From positions 62,001 through 126,000 of the forward strand of contig NJBN01000004.1 in NCBI GenBank assembly GCA_005223185.1: a DNA stretch of 64,000 bases. The letters run 5' to 3'. Below, piece after piece: positions 35,208 to 44,708 of the stretch. Made by a program: the position numbers and the translations under genes. Under the pieces are notes generated by a model. That model had not been told where the DNA came from and did no database searches. It saw only the letters and a program-made list of their open reading frames with translations. The stretch's first letter is position 1, and every line of letters begins with the position of its first letter. This stretch comes from a candidate division LCP-89 bacterium B3_LCP (GTDB taxonomy: Bacteria; Electryoneota; B3-LCP).

Positions 35208-36773
35208 ATGAAAAGAACATTTCTATCGCTGATTATCTGCCTGGCTTTTGCCTCTGTAGCAATAGCAGCGGAGGGAACCTTCACAAAAGATCCTACATGC
35301 CCAGGAGGCTTGTACTTATACGGACCAGCAGAAGGATTCTCTGCAAATCTCTATTACAGCGATGATTTTGGTGAAACGCTCCAAATAGTTGTGGCAGATA
35401 CCTACATGACCGGAGGAATTATAGGGGACCCAGTACCGGGTTATTTGATTAGCCATTATGGCTCTATCCAGCTTAGTAGAGATTATGGAGTTAGCTGGGA
35501 GTGGATGGGAGCAACTCAGTACACCATTTCTGCAGGAAGGTATCCTGGCGAGATTTACACGTTCGATTATGTAAGTTCTGACTTCGTGATCAAATACAGC
35601 ACTGATTACGGTGGTGGCTGGTTGCACCATTATCCTGTAGGATTACCAGAGAATTCAATGACTCACTGTGTGGGTAATTATGAAGGCGAATTCTATTGTC
35701 TAGATGTAGAAGAAGGCGGTCTTTATCGTAGTATAGATTTTGCTGATAACTTCTCATTTATTTCAACACTTCCGGCTAGTGGGAGTGGACAGGGTACTCG
35801 GATCTCAAAGGGAGCAGTTCTAGGAGAACTTTATTTCCATGAAGGTTATGCAGGGGATCTCTTTTTCAGCTCAGATACAGGACGCACATTTGAATGGACA
35901 CATAATTTTCCAGATACAAACTCCTCATATATGGCAAACCAAATGCAGGCAGGTACGCAAACAGGTGAGGTTTTTATTCTCAAAAAAAGGACTTATTGGG
36001 AAGGTGGTGGCGAGATCTTCATCTACTATTCAGATAATTATGGGTATGATTTTTCTGAGTTTCATTCATTCTCAACAACGGTATGGCTGCCATATATAAA
36101 CCTGACTCCACTGGATACACTGTCATTTCCCGCTTCAGGAGGTATTTTAGAGTACAATATAGAGGCCAGGGTATTAGGCCCCATAGCTTACATGGGTGAC
36201 ATCTGGTGTGATGTAACGCTGCCGAATGGCGGCATCTTCGGACCAGTTTTGGGACCTGTCGAAGATCTCTACATGGGTACATATTGGTCGGCGAACCGTG
36301 ATCGGGAGTTGGCTATTCCAGCAAATGCTCCGCCAGGATCATATACTCTGAATGCCTACATTGGTGAATACGACACTATGAATCCGATAATAGACTATGA
36401 GGATCATTTAGAATTCACTAAGGCCGGGAACGGAACTGATAATACTGATCTATTGTTTATCGATGCCGGTGAATCGTTTGCACAAGAACATCAATCCACA
36501 AGTACACTACCAGAAAAACTCAATTTAACAGCTTATCCCAATCCGTTTAATCAAACAACAGATCTCAGTTACAAGTTGCAAGATGCAAGTATCGTGAATC
36601 TATCGATTTATGATATCTCAGGAAAAAGAGTCGCAGATCTCGTTAATAGTTGGCGAGATGCGGGAAATCACGAAGTTATACTCGATGCCACAGGATTGGT
36701 ATCAGGTATTTACTTTGTGAAATTGCAGGCTGGTTCTGATCACTCAATTAGTAAAATCGTTCTAATTAAATAA
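35208..36773 (+). CDS. Secreted Asp-box (BNR-like) repeat protein with T9SS sorting domain
   Basis: The ATG at 35208 begins a signal peptide (MKRTFLSLIICLAFASVAIAAE); 521 residues. The first 280 residues contain Asp-box-like turns (YYSDDFGETL, QLSRDYGVSWEW, KYSTDYGGGW, FFSSDTGRTFEW, YYSDNYGYDF), as in sialidase-type propellers; sialidase active-site residues are not evident. An Ig-like module follows (FPASGGILEYNIEA...DIWCDVTLPNG...SANRDRELAIP), which matches the module before the sorting domain of the chromosomal C25 protein (688-4809). The sorting domain starts YPNPFNQTTDLSYKL. Probably a surface-binding protein. Confidence 0.85.
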   Translation: MKRTFLSLIICLAFASVAIAAEGTFTKDPTCPGGLYLYGPAEGFSANLYYSDDFGETLQIVVADTYMTGGIIGDPVPGYLISHYGSIQLSRDYGVSWEWMGATQYTISAGRYPGEIYTFDYVSSDFVIKYSTDYGGGWLHHYPVGLPENSMTHCVGNYEGEFYCLDVEEGGLYRSIDFADNFSFISTLPASGSGQGTRISKGAVLGELYFHEGYAGDLFFSSDTGRTFEWTHNFPDTNSSYMANQMQAGTQTGEVFILKKRTYWEGGGEIFIYYSDNYGYDFSEFHSFSTTVWLPYINLTPLDTLSFPASGGILEYNIEARVLGPIAYMGDIWCDVTLPNGGIFGPVLGPVEDLYMGTYWSANRDRELAIPANAPPGSYTLNAYIGEYDTMNPIIDYEDHLEFTKAGNGTDNTDLLFIDAGESFAQEHQSTSTLPEKLNLTAYPNPFNQTTDLSYKLQDASIVNLSIYDISGKRVADLVNSWRDAGNHEVILDATGLVSGIYFVKLQAGSDHSISKIVLIK

Positions 36774-36861
36774 AACGATACCAATCCAAGCTTTCCCCGA
36801 TTTTTCCAGTTGAGAGCTCACTAACTAAGTTCAACTTATAATGAATTAAGGAGGAGCTATC

Positions 36862-39800
36862 ATGTTAGCACGTAAAGTCATAATAGTACTCTGTTCACTC
36901 GTTGCCCTCAATGTCAATGCTTCCTGGATAAATCTGGATTCTGCTGATCCAGTCCCACCGAAAATCGAAGTCACAGAAAGCGATGCTTATGGTGTAACCT
37001 TTGATGTTGAGATCAAAGGTTTTTACAACGAGGATACTACTGTAAACGATGTTGAATATCAGGTTTTGTGGTTCTACCAGAGTCCTTCAAAAAACGCTGA
37101 TGGACACCCTGATATTCCCTTCTTATACCGTTTGATTAATATCCCTGATGGAGGTAGCATTACTGTAGATGTTAGTGTTACGGATTCAACGATCCTGAAC
37201 GATTACTATGTTTACCCCAGCTCCAAAGCGGTTGTCGATACCAGTACAGGTCACTCAAAACAGGAGTTTTGCCGTATTGATTCACTCTATCAATTGGAGG
37301 ATTTCTATCCTGATACAAAAGGGAAAATCAAGAATAAAGGCGACATTAGAGACCAACCTGTGGGTAGCGTGCATATATATCCCTTCTCCTTCAATCCGGA
37401 TGATTCAACACTAAAAGTCTTAACTGAATTTACTGTGGAAGTCAGTTTCAGTCAAGCACTCAGTTCATTTCCTGGTGGAGGGGGATTTTTCGGTAAAATC
37501 TTGGAACACAGTACGGCGAATTACACCAGTTCAGCAGGGGGACGAACTATATATTCTGGAGATAACGGTTCAGTTACTCGATATTCTACAGATCTTGCTT
37601 CCTGGAATAGTTCCAGAGATTGCGACTATCTCATTATAACAGGCGATTATTTCTTCAATGGCGTACACTCAATAGATGAGATTGCCAATTATCATGCAAA
37701 TAGGGAAAAATGGGATATTGCCATTGTGAACTGGGACGATATAGATGAACAAGTAAGTACCCAAAGCGATGATTGGATTCAACTTAGGGATTTCATAGAG
37801 ATTGTATATGATGAAAATGTTGGGACTCACATGGATGATGGTAAGTTAGGTTTTGCACTTCTCATAGGTGATGCCGACCCTGAGAGATATCGTGTACCCA
37901 GAAATGAAGCATGGGATGACGAAATGGGAGAGTCCGGTGACCATTTTTACTGTATGTTAACTCATGACACTAGTTATGTTTATGATATATACCCTGACAT
38001 TATACTGGGTCGAATCTCCGTCCATGATACTACAGATCTGCGAAATGTTGTAGAAAAAATTACAGACTATCCAAATCTCCAACCAGATGGGGAGAAAACT
38101 CGACTATGTTTCGTTGATGGTGGTAGCACGCCTGAAGAATTTGGCGTATTCCAAGAAAGTGCGATGCAGGTCATTTTAAACATTGTTCCTGTATCTTTTT
38201 ATACCTATTACTCCTACGTACATATTGGCAGTGCCCACTCATTAGCTACAGTTTCTGTCCTCGCGGGCACAACCACACAAAGTTGCGCAAAAATATTGGA
38301 TCCAATCTACGAAGATGGTTGTTTAGCTTTGACATATATGGGCCATGGTTTAGAACAAGACTGGTGGAATCCTGGTACTCCTTGGGAACGATTATTTGGT
38401 GTAGAAGAACTTCAAGAAGAGGAAATTGATGATGAGTATCCAATCATATTATCAATATCCTGTCTGACGGGAGCTTTTGATGATGAAGACGATTGTATGG
38501 CAGAAGCTTTCATGAACCAAGATAATGGTGCTTGTGTTTCATTCCTCGGAGCAAGTTCTACAATGCCACAAGCATCTGTGGCGACATTCTTGCCTTGGAT
38601 ATTCAGTTACATCTTCAGTCCAAGCACACCGAATTCCGTTATTGGTGAAGCAATTTTCAATGCCAAAATAGAATGTGCTGCAAGCGCACCTAATCCGGGA
38701 TACTATTATTGGCTAAAACCATACAACCTCTACGGAGATCCTGCTTTCAATCCGTTTGTAGATGAATCAGAAACCATTACCACCAATACAACCTGGAAAG
38801 GGATGAAGTGCTTCTACAATGATGTAGTGGTATCGGATAACGCAGTACTAACGATAGACACAGCGGCTGTTATCCTATTTGCTGATGGCTGTGGGCTAAA
38901 GGTCGAAAATGGTGCCTATTTAGATATAATCTCATTCGACACTACATATGTTACTTTCGCTGGTATCGGTTCCGCAGAATGGGAAGGAATCAAGTTAGCT
39001 GATGATGCATCGAGTAGTTCGGTTATCAAGTACTGTGATATCAAGAATGCCACCTACGGCATCCAAATGGATTCCACTGCGGACTTGACAGCGTCAATAA
39101 GGAAAAACACATTCACCGATTGCGATTACGGTATCTATGCCTACGAAACAGGTACGGACATTGATTCCTGCGAGTTCGAATACTGCAGAGAAGCAGCGAT
39201 AAAGCTGGTCTCTTACGATGGGGATGTCTCCTACAATACCATCGTTATGGGTGATACTTCCTATGGTATATGGGCGCAAAGCTGTACTCATGCAGACCTG
39301 ATCGCGGACACAATCCGCAATTCATCAGATGAGAGCCAAGCTGGTGATGTGGGCATCTACCTGTACAACAGCACCGGAATAGATATAGAGGGCTGTTACC
39401 TTTCCGATGGCGCTTACAGCCAGATAGACTGCATCAACAGTGGGCCTTACTTGAAGGACAACATCTTAGAAGATGGATCTCGTAATGGCATGCGGATCTA
39501 TAATAATTCTCAGCCGGTGATGACCACGTCAGTGGCTGGAGAGAACCGTATAGCAGATCATGATTCATCTGAAATCTACATTCATGGTTACAAATATCCC
39601 TTCCTGAGAAATGGACATAACGATCTTGCCGATGAAGACGATCCCTCTTCGCCGTCTTCAATGGGTGAATATCTGATCGCAGCCGATTTCGATGCCAACG
39701 ACCTGCCTCAAGAAGGATACACAGCCAATGTGGATAGCAACTGGTGGTACGCCGGAGAAGTATTGGACGACACCAGTGAAGTACACGATCATCTATACCC

Positions 39801-40731
39801 TGCCAATACAGGCGATTACCGCATCTGGGTGGTCGCTATCGATGGTGCCAGCAATACGGGGTACAGTACTTCTGGATCAACCATACAGACACCGGAGGAG
39901 TTCTTTCTGGATGCCGTCGTGCTGGAAGACCAGGGTCAATACCAGCAGGCCTACAATGCCTTTGAAGATGTTATGGATGACTATCCGGATGATCCCGCAG
40001 CTATCGCAGCAGGACAGCATCTCTTCAGTTGTGCATTGGCTTTAGGAACCAGCATGTCCACCCTGGAAACATACTATGCCAATCTCGCTCTGAATGCGAC
40101 CTGCGATGACTTCGAGCGCAACTGGCTGAACATGGCTTCCTACTGCCAGGTGGAGAATGGAGACTTCGACGATGCTATGACTTATTATGAATCTGTCATC
40201 AGCAGTACTACCTCTTCGTTTACCGATTCGGTTTATGCAGAGATAGACGCTGGTGCCGCGTACATGCGCTCACAGATTCAAAGCGGGCAGCTCTACTCTT
40301 CCGGCATGAGGACGCTGTTCGGTTCAATAGCGCATCTGTGCCCAGACAGTCACCAGGAATACGAAGCAAAGGTTAAGAACCTTCTCAATCTGCTGTCCGG
40401 TGATACAGGAGCGGATGTAGGACAACCGACACTTCCTTCGAAATTCGCTCTTTACCAGAATTACCCGAACCCCTTCAATCCAGCTACGTCCATTCGGTAC
40501 GACCTTCCAGAGATGTCTGATGTGACTCTTAAGATTTTCAACATCATGGGACGTCATGTTACGACGCTGGTCGATAAGAGGGAAACTGCTGGTTTTAAGA
40601 GACTCGTTTGGAAGGGAACAAATGATTACGGTGCTGAGGTTGCCAGTGGGCTTTATATAATACAGATGGTCGCAAAGGGTGAGACTGCTGGAAAATACGT
40701 AAGTGCGAAAAAGATGCTATTGTTGAAGTAG
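36862..40731 (+). CDS. Secreted gingipain-like C25 cysteine protease with beta-helix and T9SS sorting domain
   Basis: 1289 residues with an AGGAGG site and signal peptide (MLARKVIIVLCSLVALNVNA/S). Residues 1-240: C25 pro-region. Residues 240-640: C25 peptidase with both catalytic blocks, YMGHGLE (His near 495) and SISCLTGAF (Cys near 534). Residues 640-900: right-handed beta-helix repeats (IKYCDIKNATYGIQM, YGIYAYETGTDIDSCEF, YNTIVMGDTSYGIWA). Residues 990-1180: tetratricopeptide-like helices (QGQYQQAYNAFEDVMDDYPDD). End: sorting domain YPNPFNPATSIRYDLP. It likely acts outside the cell after T9SS export. Unlike the chromosomal C25 protein, its dyad is intact. Confidence 0.88.
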   Translation: MLARKVIIVLCSLVALNVNASWINLDSADPVPPKIEVTESDAYGVTFDVEIKGFYNEDTTVNDVEYQVLWFYQSPSKNADGHPDIPFLYRLINIPDGGSITVDVSVTDSTILNDYYVYPSSKAVVDTSTGHSKQEFCRIDSLYQLEDFYPDTKGKIKNKGDIRDQPVGSVHIYPFSFNPDDSTLKVLTEFTVEVSFSQALSSFPGGGGFFGKILEHSTANYTSSAGGRTIYSGDNGSVTRYSTDLASWNSSRDCDYLIITGDYFFNGVHSIDEIANYHANREKWDIAIVNWDDIDEQVSTQSDDWIQLRDFIEIVYDENVGTHMDDGKLGFALLIGDADPERYRVPRNEAWDDEMGESGDHFYCMLTHDTSYVYDIYPDIILGRISVHDTTDLRNVVEKITDYPNLQPDGEKTRLCFVDGGSTPEEFGVFQESAMQVILNIVPVSFYTYYSYVHIGSAHSLATVSVLAGTTTQSCAKILDPIYEDGCLALTYMGHGLEQDWWNPGTPWERLFGVEELQEEEIDDEYPIILSISCLTGAFDDEDDCMAEAFMNQDNGACVSFLGASSTMPQASVATFLPWIFSYIFSPSTPNSVIGEAIFNAKIECAASAPNPGYYYWLKPYNLYGDPAFNPFVDESETITTNTTWKGMKCFYNDVVVSDNAVLTIDTAAVILFADGCGLKVENGAYLDIISFDTTYVTFAGIGSAEWEGIKLADDASSSSVIKYCDIKNATYGIQMDSTADLTASIRKNTFTDCDYGIYAYETGTDIDSCEFEYCREAAIKLVSYDGDVSYNTIVMGDTSYGIWAQSCTHADLIADTIRNSSDESQAGDVGIYLYNSTGIDIEGCYLSDGAYSQIDCINSGPYLKDNILEDGSRNGMRIYNNSQPVMTTSVAGENRIADHDSSEIYIHGYKYPFLRNGHNDLADEDDPSSPSSMGEYLIAADFDANDLPQEGYTANVDSNWWYAGEVLDDTSEVHDHLYPANTGDYRIWVVAIDGASNTGYSTSGSTIQTPEEFFLDAVVLEDQGQYQQAYNAFEDVMDDYPDDPAAIAAGQHLFSCALALGTSMSTLETYYANLALNATCDDFERNWLNMASYCQVENGDFDDAMTYYESVISSTTSSFTDSVYAEIDAGAAYMRSQIQSGQLYSSGMRTLFGSIAHLCPDSHQEYEAKVKNLLNLLSGDTGADVGQPTLPSKFALYQNYPNPFNPATSIRYDLPEMSDVTLKIFNIMGRHVTTLVDKRETAGFKRLVWKGTNDYGAEVASGLYIIQMVAKGETAGKYVSAKKMLLLK

Positions 40732-40757
40732 ACCGTTAATAATTAGATGATAATCGC

Positions 40758-40777
40758 AGCCCCTGGGAACAGGGGCT
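40758..40777 (+). terminator. Terminator-like hairpin after the C25 gene
   Basis: AGCCCCTG (40758-40765) pairs perfectly with CAGGGGCT (40770-40777) around GGAA. The following T-run is short. Confidence 0.5.
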
Positions 40778-41178
40778 CTTGCATGTTAATGGTTTGATTG
40801 TTAAGCAAGTTGAGAAATGGTAAGCAAAGGGCTGGTACGCGTGAGTGTTCCAGATCAGCTAGGGAGCGTACCTGGAACCGGAGAAAGAATATGAAGATGA
40901 TTTTATACAGGATTTCTTCGTAAATGGTCTAGAAAAGTGTGTTAATAGAAAGAACCCTGGGGACGCATCTTTGAGGATGATGCCAGGAATGGAGAAAAAA
41001 TTATAGAAAGTATTAAAATATCTTGTTTTCAAACTAATAACTCATTAAATTTCTAAGATTGAGTTAATTATTTAGAGTGGGCGTCTAAACTATTGCTTCT
41101 AAATCTGTTTTATAGCTGGAGCTCTCTTATTATTATTCATATCCAACAGAATGCAATGCATCACTGAAGAGGAAATTA
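40778..41178. other. Gap between cargo and defence-like cassette
   Basis: About 400 bases. A frame of some 45 codons (about 40,860-41,003) is open but has no start codon near its beginning and no family I recognise. Nothing else is seen. Confidence 0.4.
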
Positions 41179-42186
41179 ATGAAAAGGCATACCTTCAATA
41201 CACTAATGCGTAGACTTTCAAAAGCGGGTTTTGACAGAGATTTTGTTCGGCGATCTATCCTTCCAGATTGGTGGGATGATTCTTGCGAACAAGATATTGA
41301 TTTACTTACAGATATTGAAATTCGAGTTACGAGATTTTTGGAAATATCTCTTAACAACGTAAGAGATACCATGATGACCTTACATCCTCCTTCATATCCA
41401 AATGCCCGCCTTCGCCGACGGAGAGATATAGAAAAGGACCGATTGGAACCCGCAATTCACTCAGCACTTCAAATTTCTGGTGCAGTTGTTCGGAGTTCAA
41501 GCTTGATAAATCTACAATCGAGGTCCCTACCTCCTGATGGACTTGAATGGCGCAATGATATCAAACCTAGTGGTGATGCTGTAACACTCGATGAAATCCT
41601 TTCTGATTTATGGAGCCGAGGTATTCCAATAGTACCACTCCAATTTCTTCCATCTCCTAGCTTTCAGGGGCTTGCCTGCATTGTGGAAGATCACCCTGTA
41701 ATTGTTTTGGGTCATAAATTCGATGAACCTGGACGTGTTGCTCACTTTGTAGCGCATGAAGTTGGACATATCGCCGCTAACGATTGCGCTCCTGATCAAC
41801 CCATCGTAGATGAGCAGGAGGATATCGTTGATTTAAGTGATATAGAAATTAACGCAGATAGATTTGCTACGCGTTTCCTCGTTGGCCAAGAAGAACTTCC
41901 AGACATAGACGGATCAGATTTTAGAAACCTTGCGGAAAACGCTATCAATATCGAAGAAAAGACCGGAGCTGACGCCAGTGCAATAATCTTCGCTTGGGCT
42001 TCACAAACACGTGACTATAGCATGGCTACAATGGCTGTTAGAGCACTCTACAGGGGATCAGGAGCTAGGCAATTGTTACGTAAGCATTTTGATAGTAATG
42101 TGGATCTAAATCTTGCTGCTGAAAGTGATCGGGCTCTCCTCCGTTGTGTATACGGTGATACGGATCAAGATGCAGTTATTGATTGA
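41179..42186 (+). CDS. ImmA/IrrE-type zinc metallopeptidase
   Basis: 335 residues. The metallopeptidase domain (about 150-270) holds the zinc motif HEVGH (193-197) in FVAHEVGHIA and a downstream acidic ligand region, DIEINADRFATRFLVG. Residues 1-130 are helical; no classical XRE HTH is obvious. ImmA/IrrE peptidases cleave repressors in mobile elements or sense damage, and many serve as regulators or toxins in defence loci. GAGGAAAT precedes the ATG. It starts a plus-strand three-gene operon: its end overlaps the next gene by 17 bases. Its likely task is controlling or activating the two proteins encoded after it. Confidence 0.85.
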   Translation: MKRHTFNTLMRRLSKAGFDRDFVRRSILPDWWDDSCEQDIDLLTDIEIRVTRFLEISLNNVRDTMMTLHPPSYPNARLRRRRDIEKDRLEPAIHSALQISGAVVRSSSLINLQSRSLPPDGLEWRNDIKPSGDAVTLDEILSDLWSRGIPIVPLQFLPSPSFQGLACIVEDHPVIVLGHKFDEPGRVAHFVAHEVGHIAANDCAPDQPIVDEQEDIVDLSDIEINADRFATRFLVGQEELPDIDGSDFRNLAENAINIEEKTGADASAIIFAWASQTRDYSMATMAVRALYRGSGARQLLRKHFDSNVDLNLAAESDRALLRCVYGDTDQDAVID

Positions 42187-42781
42187 TACAGACGCCTTTA
42201 TAAAGCTTGGGATTAGCGGCTTATTTAATGATACTTTAGACTTGCTCAATATAGATTTGAATGAGTGCGGTAGGTTACCAGCTCTAACATACATGCTTCG
42301 AAAGGGAAGTGTCCCACGATTGTTTGGTGTGGATTTATGTAATAAATTAATTCCGTTAGCGGAATCAATTCCTGTTTTGGATCAGCCAAGAGATAGTTGG
42401 CTCGACAAACTGAAAGATGTACATGATATCGATCCTGGTGAGGCACAAATAATAGCAGTAGCTGCAGAATCCAGACTATTAGTTATCACTGGGGATAAGC
42501 GCGCTTTGCTTGCGTTAAAGAGTATTGCTAATGTTGCGACTGTACTCGCCGGACGAATAATCACGATTGAGGCTATATTAATTTTAATGTGTGATCAGTT
42601 CGGGCAAGAATATGTAAGAGAACGCGTCAGAGTAATATCCTCTTTTGATACAATGATCGAAGTCTGTTTTTCGACAGGAAATCCGGAACCTCGAGAGGCG
42701 CTACTTTCATATTACCAGAATCTTGTAGTTGAAGTTGACCCCTTAATTCTGTGGAATCCCAGCCTAATAGGTGAAGCATGA
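42170..42781 (+). CDS. PIN-like nuclease-domain protein
   Basis: 203 residues from the ATG at 42170, which lies inside the end of the ImmA/IrrE gene. The start MQLLIDTDAFIKLG (D6, D8), the middle DPGEAQIIAVAAESRLLVITGDKRAL (E91, D109) and spacing fit a PIN domain, a magnesium-dependent ribonuclease fold used by toxins and tRNA/rRNA nucleases. It is longer than typical VapC toxins (about 130 residues), and there is no small antitoxin-like partner. Coupling to an ImmA/IrrE peptidase and a beta-family protein suggests an effector in a defence cassette. Confidence 0.72.
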   Translation: MQLLIDTDAFIKLGISGLFNDTLDLLNIDLNECGRLPALTYMLRKGSVPRLFGVDLCNKLIPLAESIPVLDQPRDSWLDKLKDVHDIDPGEAQIIAVAAESRLLVITGDKRALLALKSIANVATVLAGRIITIEAILILMCDQFGQEYVRERVRVISSFDTMIEVCFSTGNPEPREALLSYYQNLVVEVDPLILWNPSLIGEA

Positions 42782-43836
42782 ATTTCGATTCTAACCATTA
42801 TGTGTCAATATTAAAGGTCAAACAAGGCGAGAAAAAGGCGCTACAATCCATTTCTCCACCATTAAAATCCTACCTCACACCAATGTTGGAGTTTGTTGAA
42901 CGGAAAAGCGGTAGTATTGATGATCATTTAAATACAGCTTTTAATGATCTAGCTGAATCAGTTCAAGGTTACTCTCGCTGTTTCATTGATCTGCTTGAAT
43001 TAGCATCAGATGGTCCCCAAGTTGCAAAAAATATCTTGGAGAGAGCAGGGAAGGAACGCATTGTATTTACACCAGTTACTGGCATAAGCCGAACTGCGGA
43101 CGTCGCAGCAGTGCTAAATCATAGAACTAATGGAATAGCGATTCGACTAACCAGACAAGACTTCGAAGAAGGCTCTCTTAGACAAAATCTTAAGAAATTT
43201 ATAAACCATAATATACTTTCAGTAGAAGAAACCGACCTGGTAGTTGACATCGGCTCTGTTGAAGATCTAATAGAACATGGAGTGAAACATCTAGCAGAGG
43301 CTTTTTTAGCTGAAGTGCCTGATCCTCAATTATGGCGAACTTTCACTATTACAGGCAGCAGCTTCCCACAAAGTATGGGAGTGGTTGATCGGCATTCGTT
43401 TAAGAATGTAGCAAGATTGGAATGGAAAGTTTGGAGAAATTCTTTATACGCTAATCGACTAAAGCTAAACCGTCTTCCAACTTTCAGTGACTGCGCTATT
43501 CAGAATCCAATTGGTGTTGAAGGTTTTGATTTCCGTATACATCAGGTTTCACCATCAATTCGTTACACTTCGGGGGAGGATTGGTTGCTAATAAAAGGTG
43601 AAAGCAATTCGCGTGTTCTACCTTCAACTCAGTTTCCCGCATTAGCAAGTCGACTCGTTTATGGGAATCTCAGCGATCAATTCAGAGGTGAAAGTCATTG
43701 TGAAGGATGTGCTATGGTTAAAAAAGCTGCCGATGGAGTGAAAGGTTTTGGTTCAGCCACGAAATGGCGTCTTATCGGTACAATTCATCATATTACGACG
43801 GTTGTTGAAGAGCTCGCGTCATTACCCTCTCCTTGA
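42778..43836 (+). CDS. Beta-family (sce7725-like) protein
   Basis: 352 residues, starting in the ATGA overlap with the PIN-like gene. The N-terminus HYVSILKVKQGEKKALQSIS...LTPMLEFVERK and C-terminus GEDWLLIKGESNSRVLP...GNLSDQFRGESHCEGC...GSATKWRLIGTIHHITTV match the beta-protein family (also called sce7725 family), known from phages and mobile elements but of unknown biochemical function. Members are commonly found beside sce7726-family genes, as here: the next gene, convergent, overlaps the 3' end by 44 bases. Cytoplasmic. Confidence 0.83.
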   Translation: MNFDSNHYVSILKVKQGEKKALQSISPPLKSYLTPMLEFVERKSGSIDDHLNTAFNDLAESVQGYSRCFIDLLELASDGPQVAKNILERAGKERIVFTPVTGISRTADVAAVLNHRTNGIAIRLTRQDFEEGSLRQNLKKFINHNILSVEETDLVVDIGSVEDLIEHGVKHLAEAFLAEVPDPQLWRTFTITGSSFPQSMGVVDRHSFKNVARLEWKVWRNSLYANRLKLNRLPTFSDCAIQNPIGVEGFDFRIHQVSPSIRYTSGEDWLLIKGESNSRVLPSTQFPALASRLVYGNLSDQFRGESHCEGCAMVKKAADGVKGFGSATKWRLIGTIHHITTVVEELASLPSP

Positions 43837-44392
43837 GAACCTCTCGGACGTTCTTTGCTATTTCTTCCACTTCAAAGTACCTACAGACTTTGTCCCAAAC
43901 GTATCTTCGCGGTTTACTTCGAACACCCATTGCAGCATTTTTTCCCTCGAGTAAAGCAATAGCCTCATCCAACCACAACAACTCAACTAAGGAACGAGGA
44001 TCCCTTTGTGGATTTTTTCGCTCTAGACGTATTGTATTGAAATGAAGCCCATTTGCTTTGTGTTCATAACATAATATCCCCCACCAATCAGGCACACTAT
44101 TCTGCATTTTAATAAGGTGGCGGGTTCCGACCACAATTGTTGCTTTGTCAAGCACTCTGCTATAAAAATCGACTTGCCTTGTTAACCGTCGCAAGTCATC
44201 CTTATCTGATTTAATTTCGAATCCGTGTAATAAACGTTCTACTACAACAAAATCAACTCTAACCTGACCACGACATAAACCAAGCTCTTCGATAAGAAAT
44301 GTACTTGTCTTATCTTTATATTTATTTGATATAAATCTCGACAAAGCATCACGGATTTCACTATCCCCAACAGTCTCCTCAGCCATCTTCAT
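43793..44392 (-). CDS. sce7726-family protein, PD-(D/E)XK nuclease-like
   Basis: 199 residues. The core RVDFVVVERLLHGFEIKSDKDDLRRL has D47 and E59-x-K61, a PD-(D/E)XK nuclease signature, and then VDFYSRVLDKATIVVGTRHL, typical of sce7726 proteins. The C-terminal 60 residues (ELLWLDEAIALLEGK...YFEVEEIAKNVREVLKERV) are helical. It is transcribed toward the beta-family gene and their 3' ends overlap by 44 bases. The two families are regular partners, so the protein is probably the nuclease of that pair. Last gene before the right attachment site. Confidence 0.83.
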   Translation of the reverse strand: MKMAEETVGDSEIRDALSRFISNKYKDKTSTFLIEELGLCRGQVRVDFVVVERLLHGFEIKSDKDDLRRLTRQVDFYSRVLDKATIVVGTRHLIKMQNSVPDWWGILCYEHKANGLHFNTIRLERKNPQRDPRSLVELLWLDEAIALLEGKNAAMGVRSKPRRYVWDKVCRYFEVEEIAKNVREVLKERVMTRALQQPS

Positions 44393-44708
44393 GCAATCCT
44401 CACTCGATCTCGTGTTTCTAATAACGGATGCAATATAATGATTTTATACTATTATTTCAAGTTATTCATTAAATTATTCTTCAATTATTATGATCAAGTT
44501 TCCCCCTAGCCCTAATATTATTCACCCTTTTAATTCCCCGCCCCCCACCCTCAAACACCTCAAAACCTTCACTGGCTGCTTGACCAAAAACTGCGGCAAG
44601 CCGCCTTTTAGCCGCCAGATTTCCCACAATTTCTGATTTCGTTTTCTTAAAGGTATTGCAAAAGTACTGCAAAAGGGCTGTTTCTGTCGGTTTTTACGCA
44701 CGAATTAA
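44393..44708. other. Right arm of the element
   Basis: No gene is supported. It contains AAGGTATTGCAAAA (44650-44663), the same as near attL, then TGCAAAAGGGCTGTTT (44668-44683), the inverted copy of 12294-12309, and then attR. These are candidate integrase or excisionase sites. Confidence 0.5.

Noticed and set aside
36810-36842. TTGAGA ... TATAAT promoter for the island C25 gene
   Set aside because: The spacer is 21 bases, too long to claim in comparison with the five 17-base promoters.
44481-44672. 63-residue minus-strand frame near attR
   Set aside because: No ribosome site or recognised family, and it lies in the element's recombination arm.
11122-44708. Complete prophage
   Set aside because: No capsid, portal, terminase, tail or lysis gene is present among the genes, only integration, replication and accessory functions.
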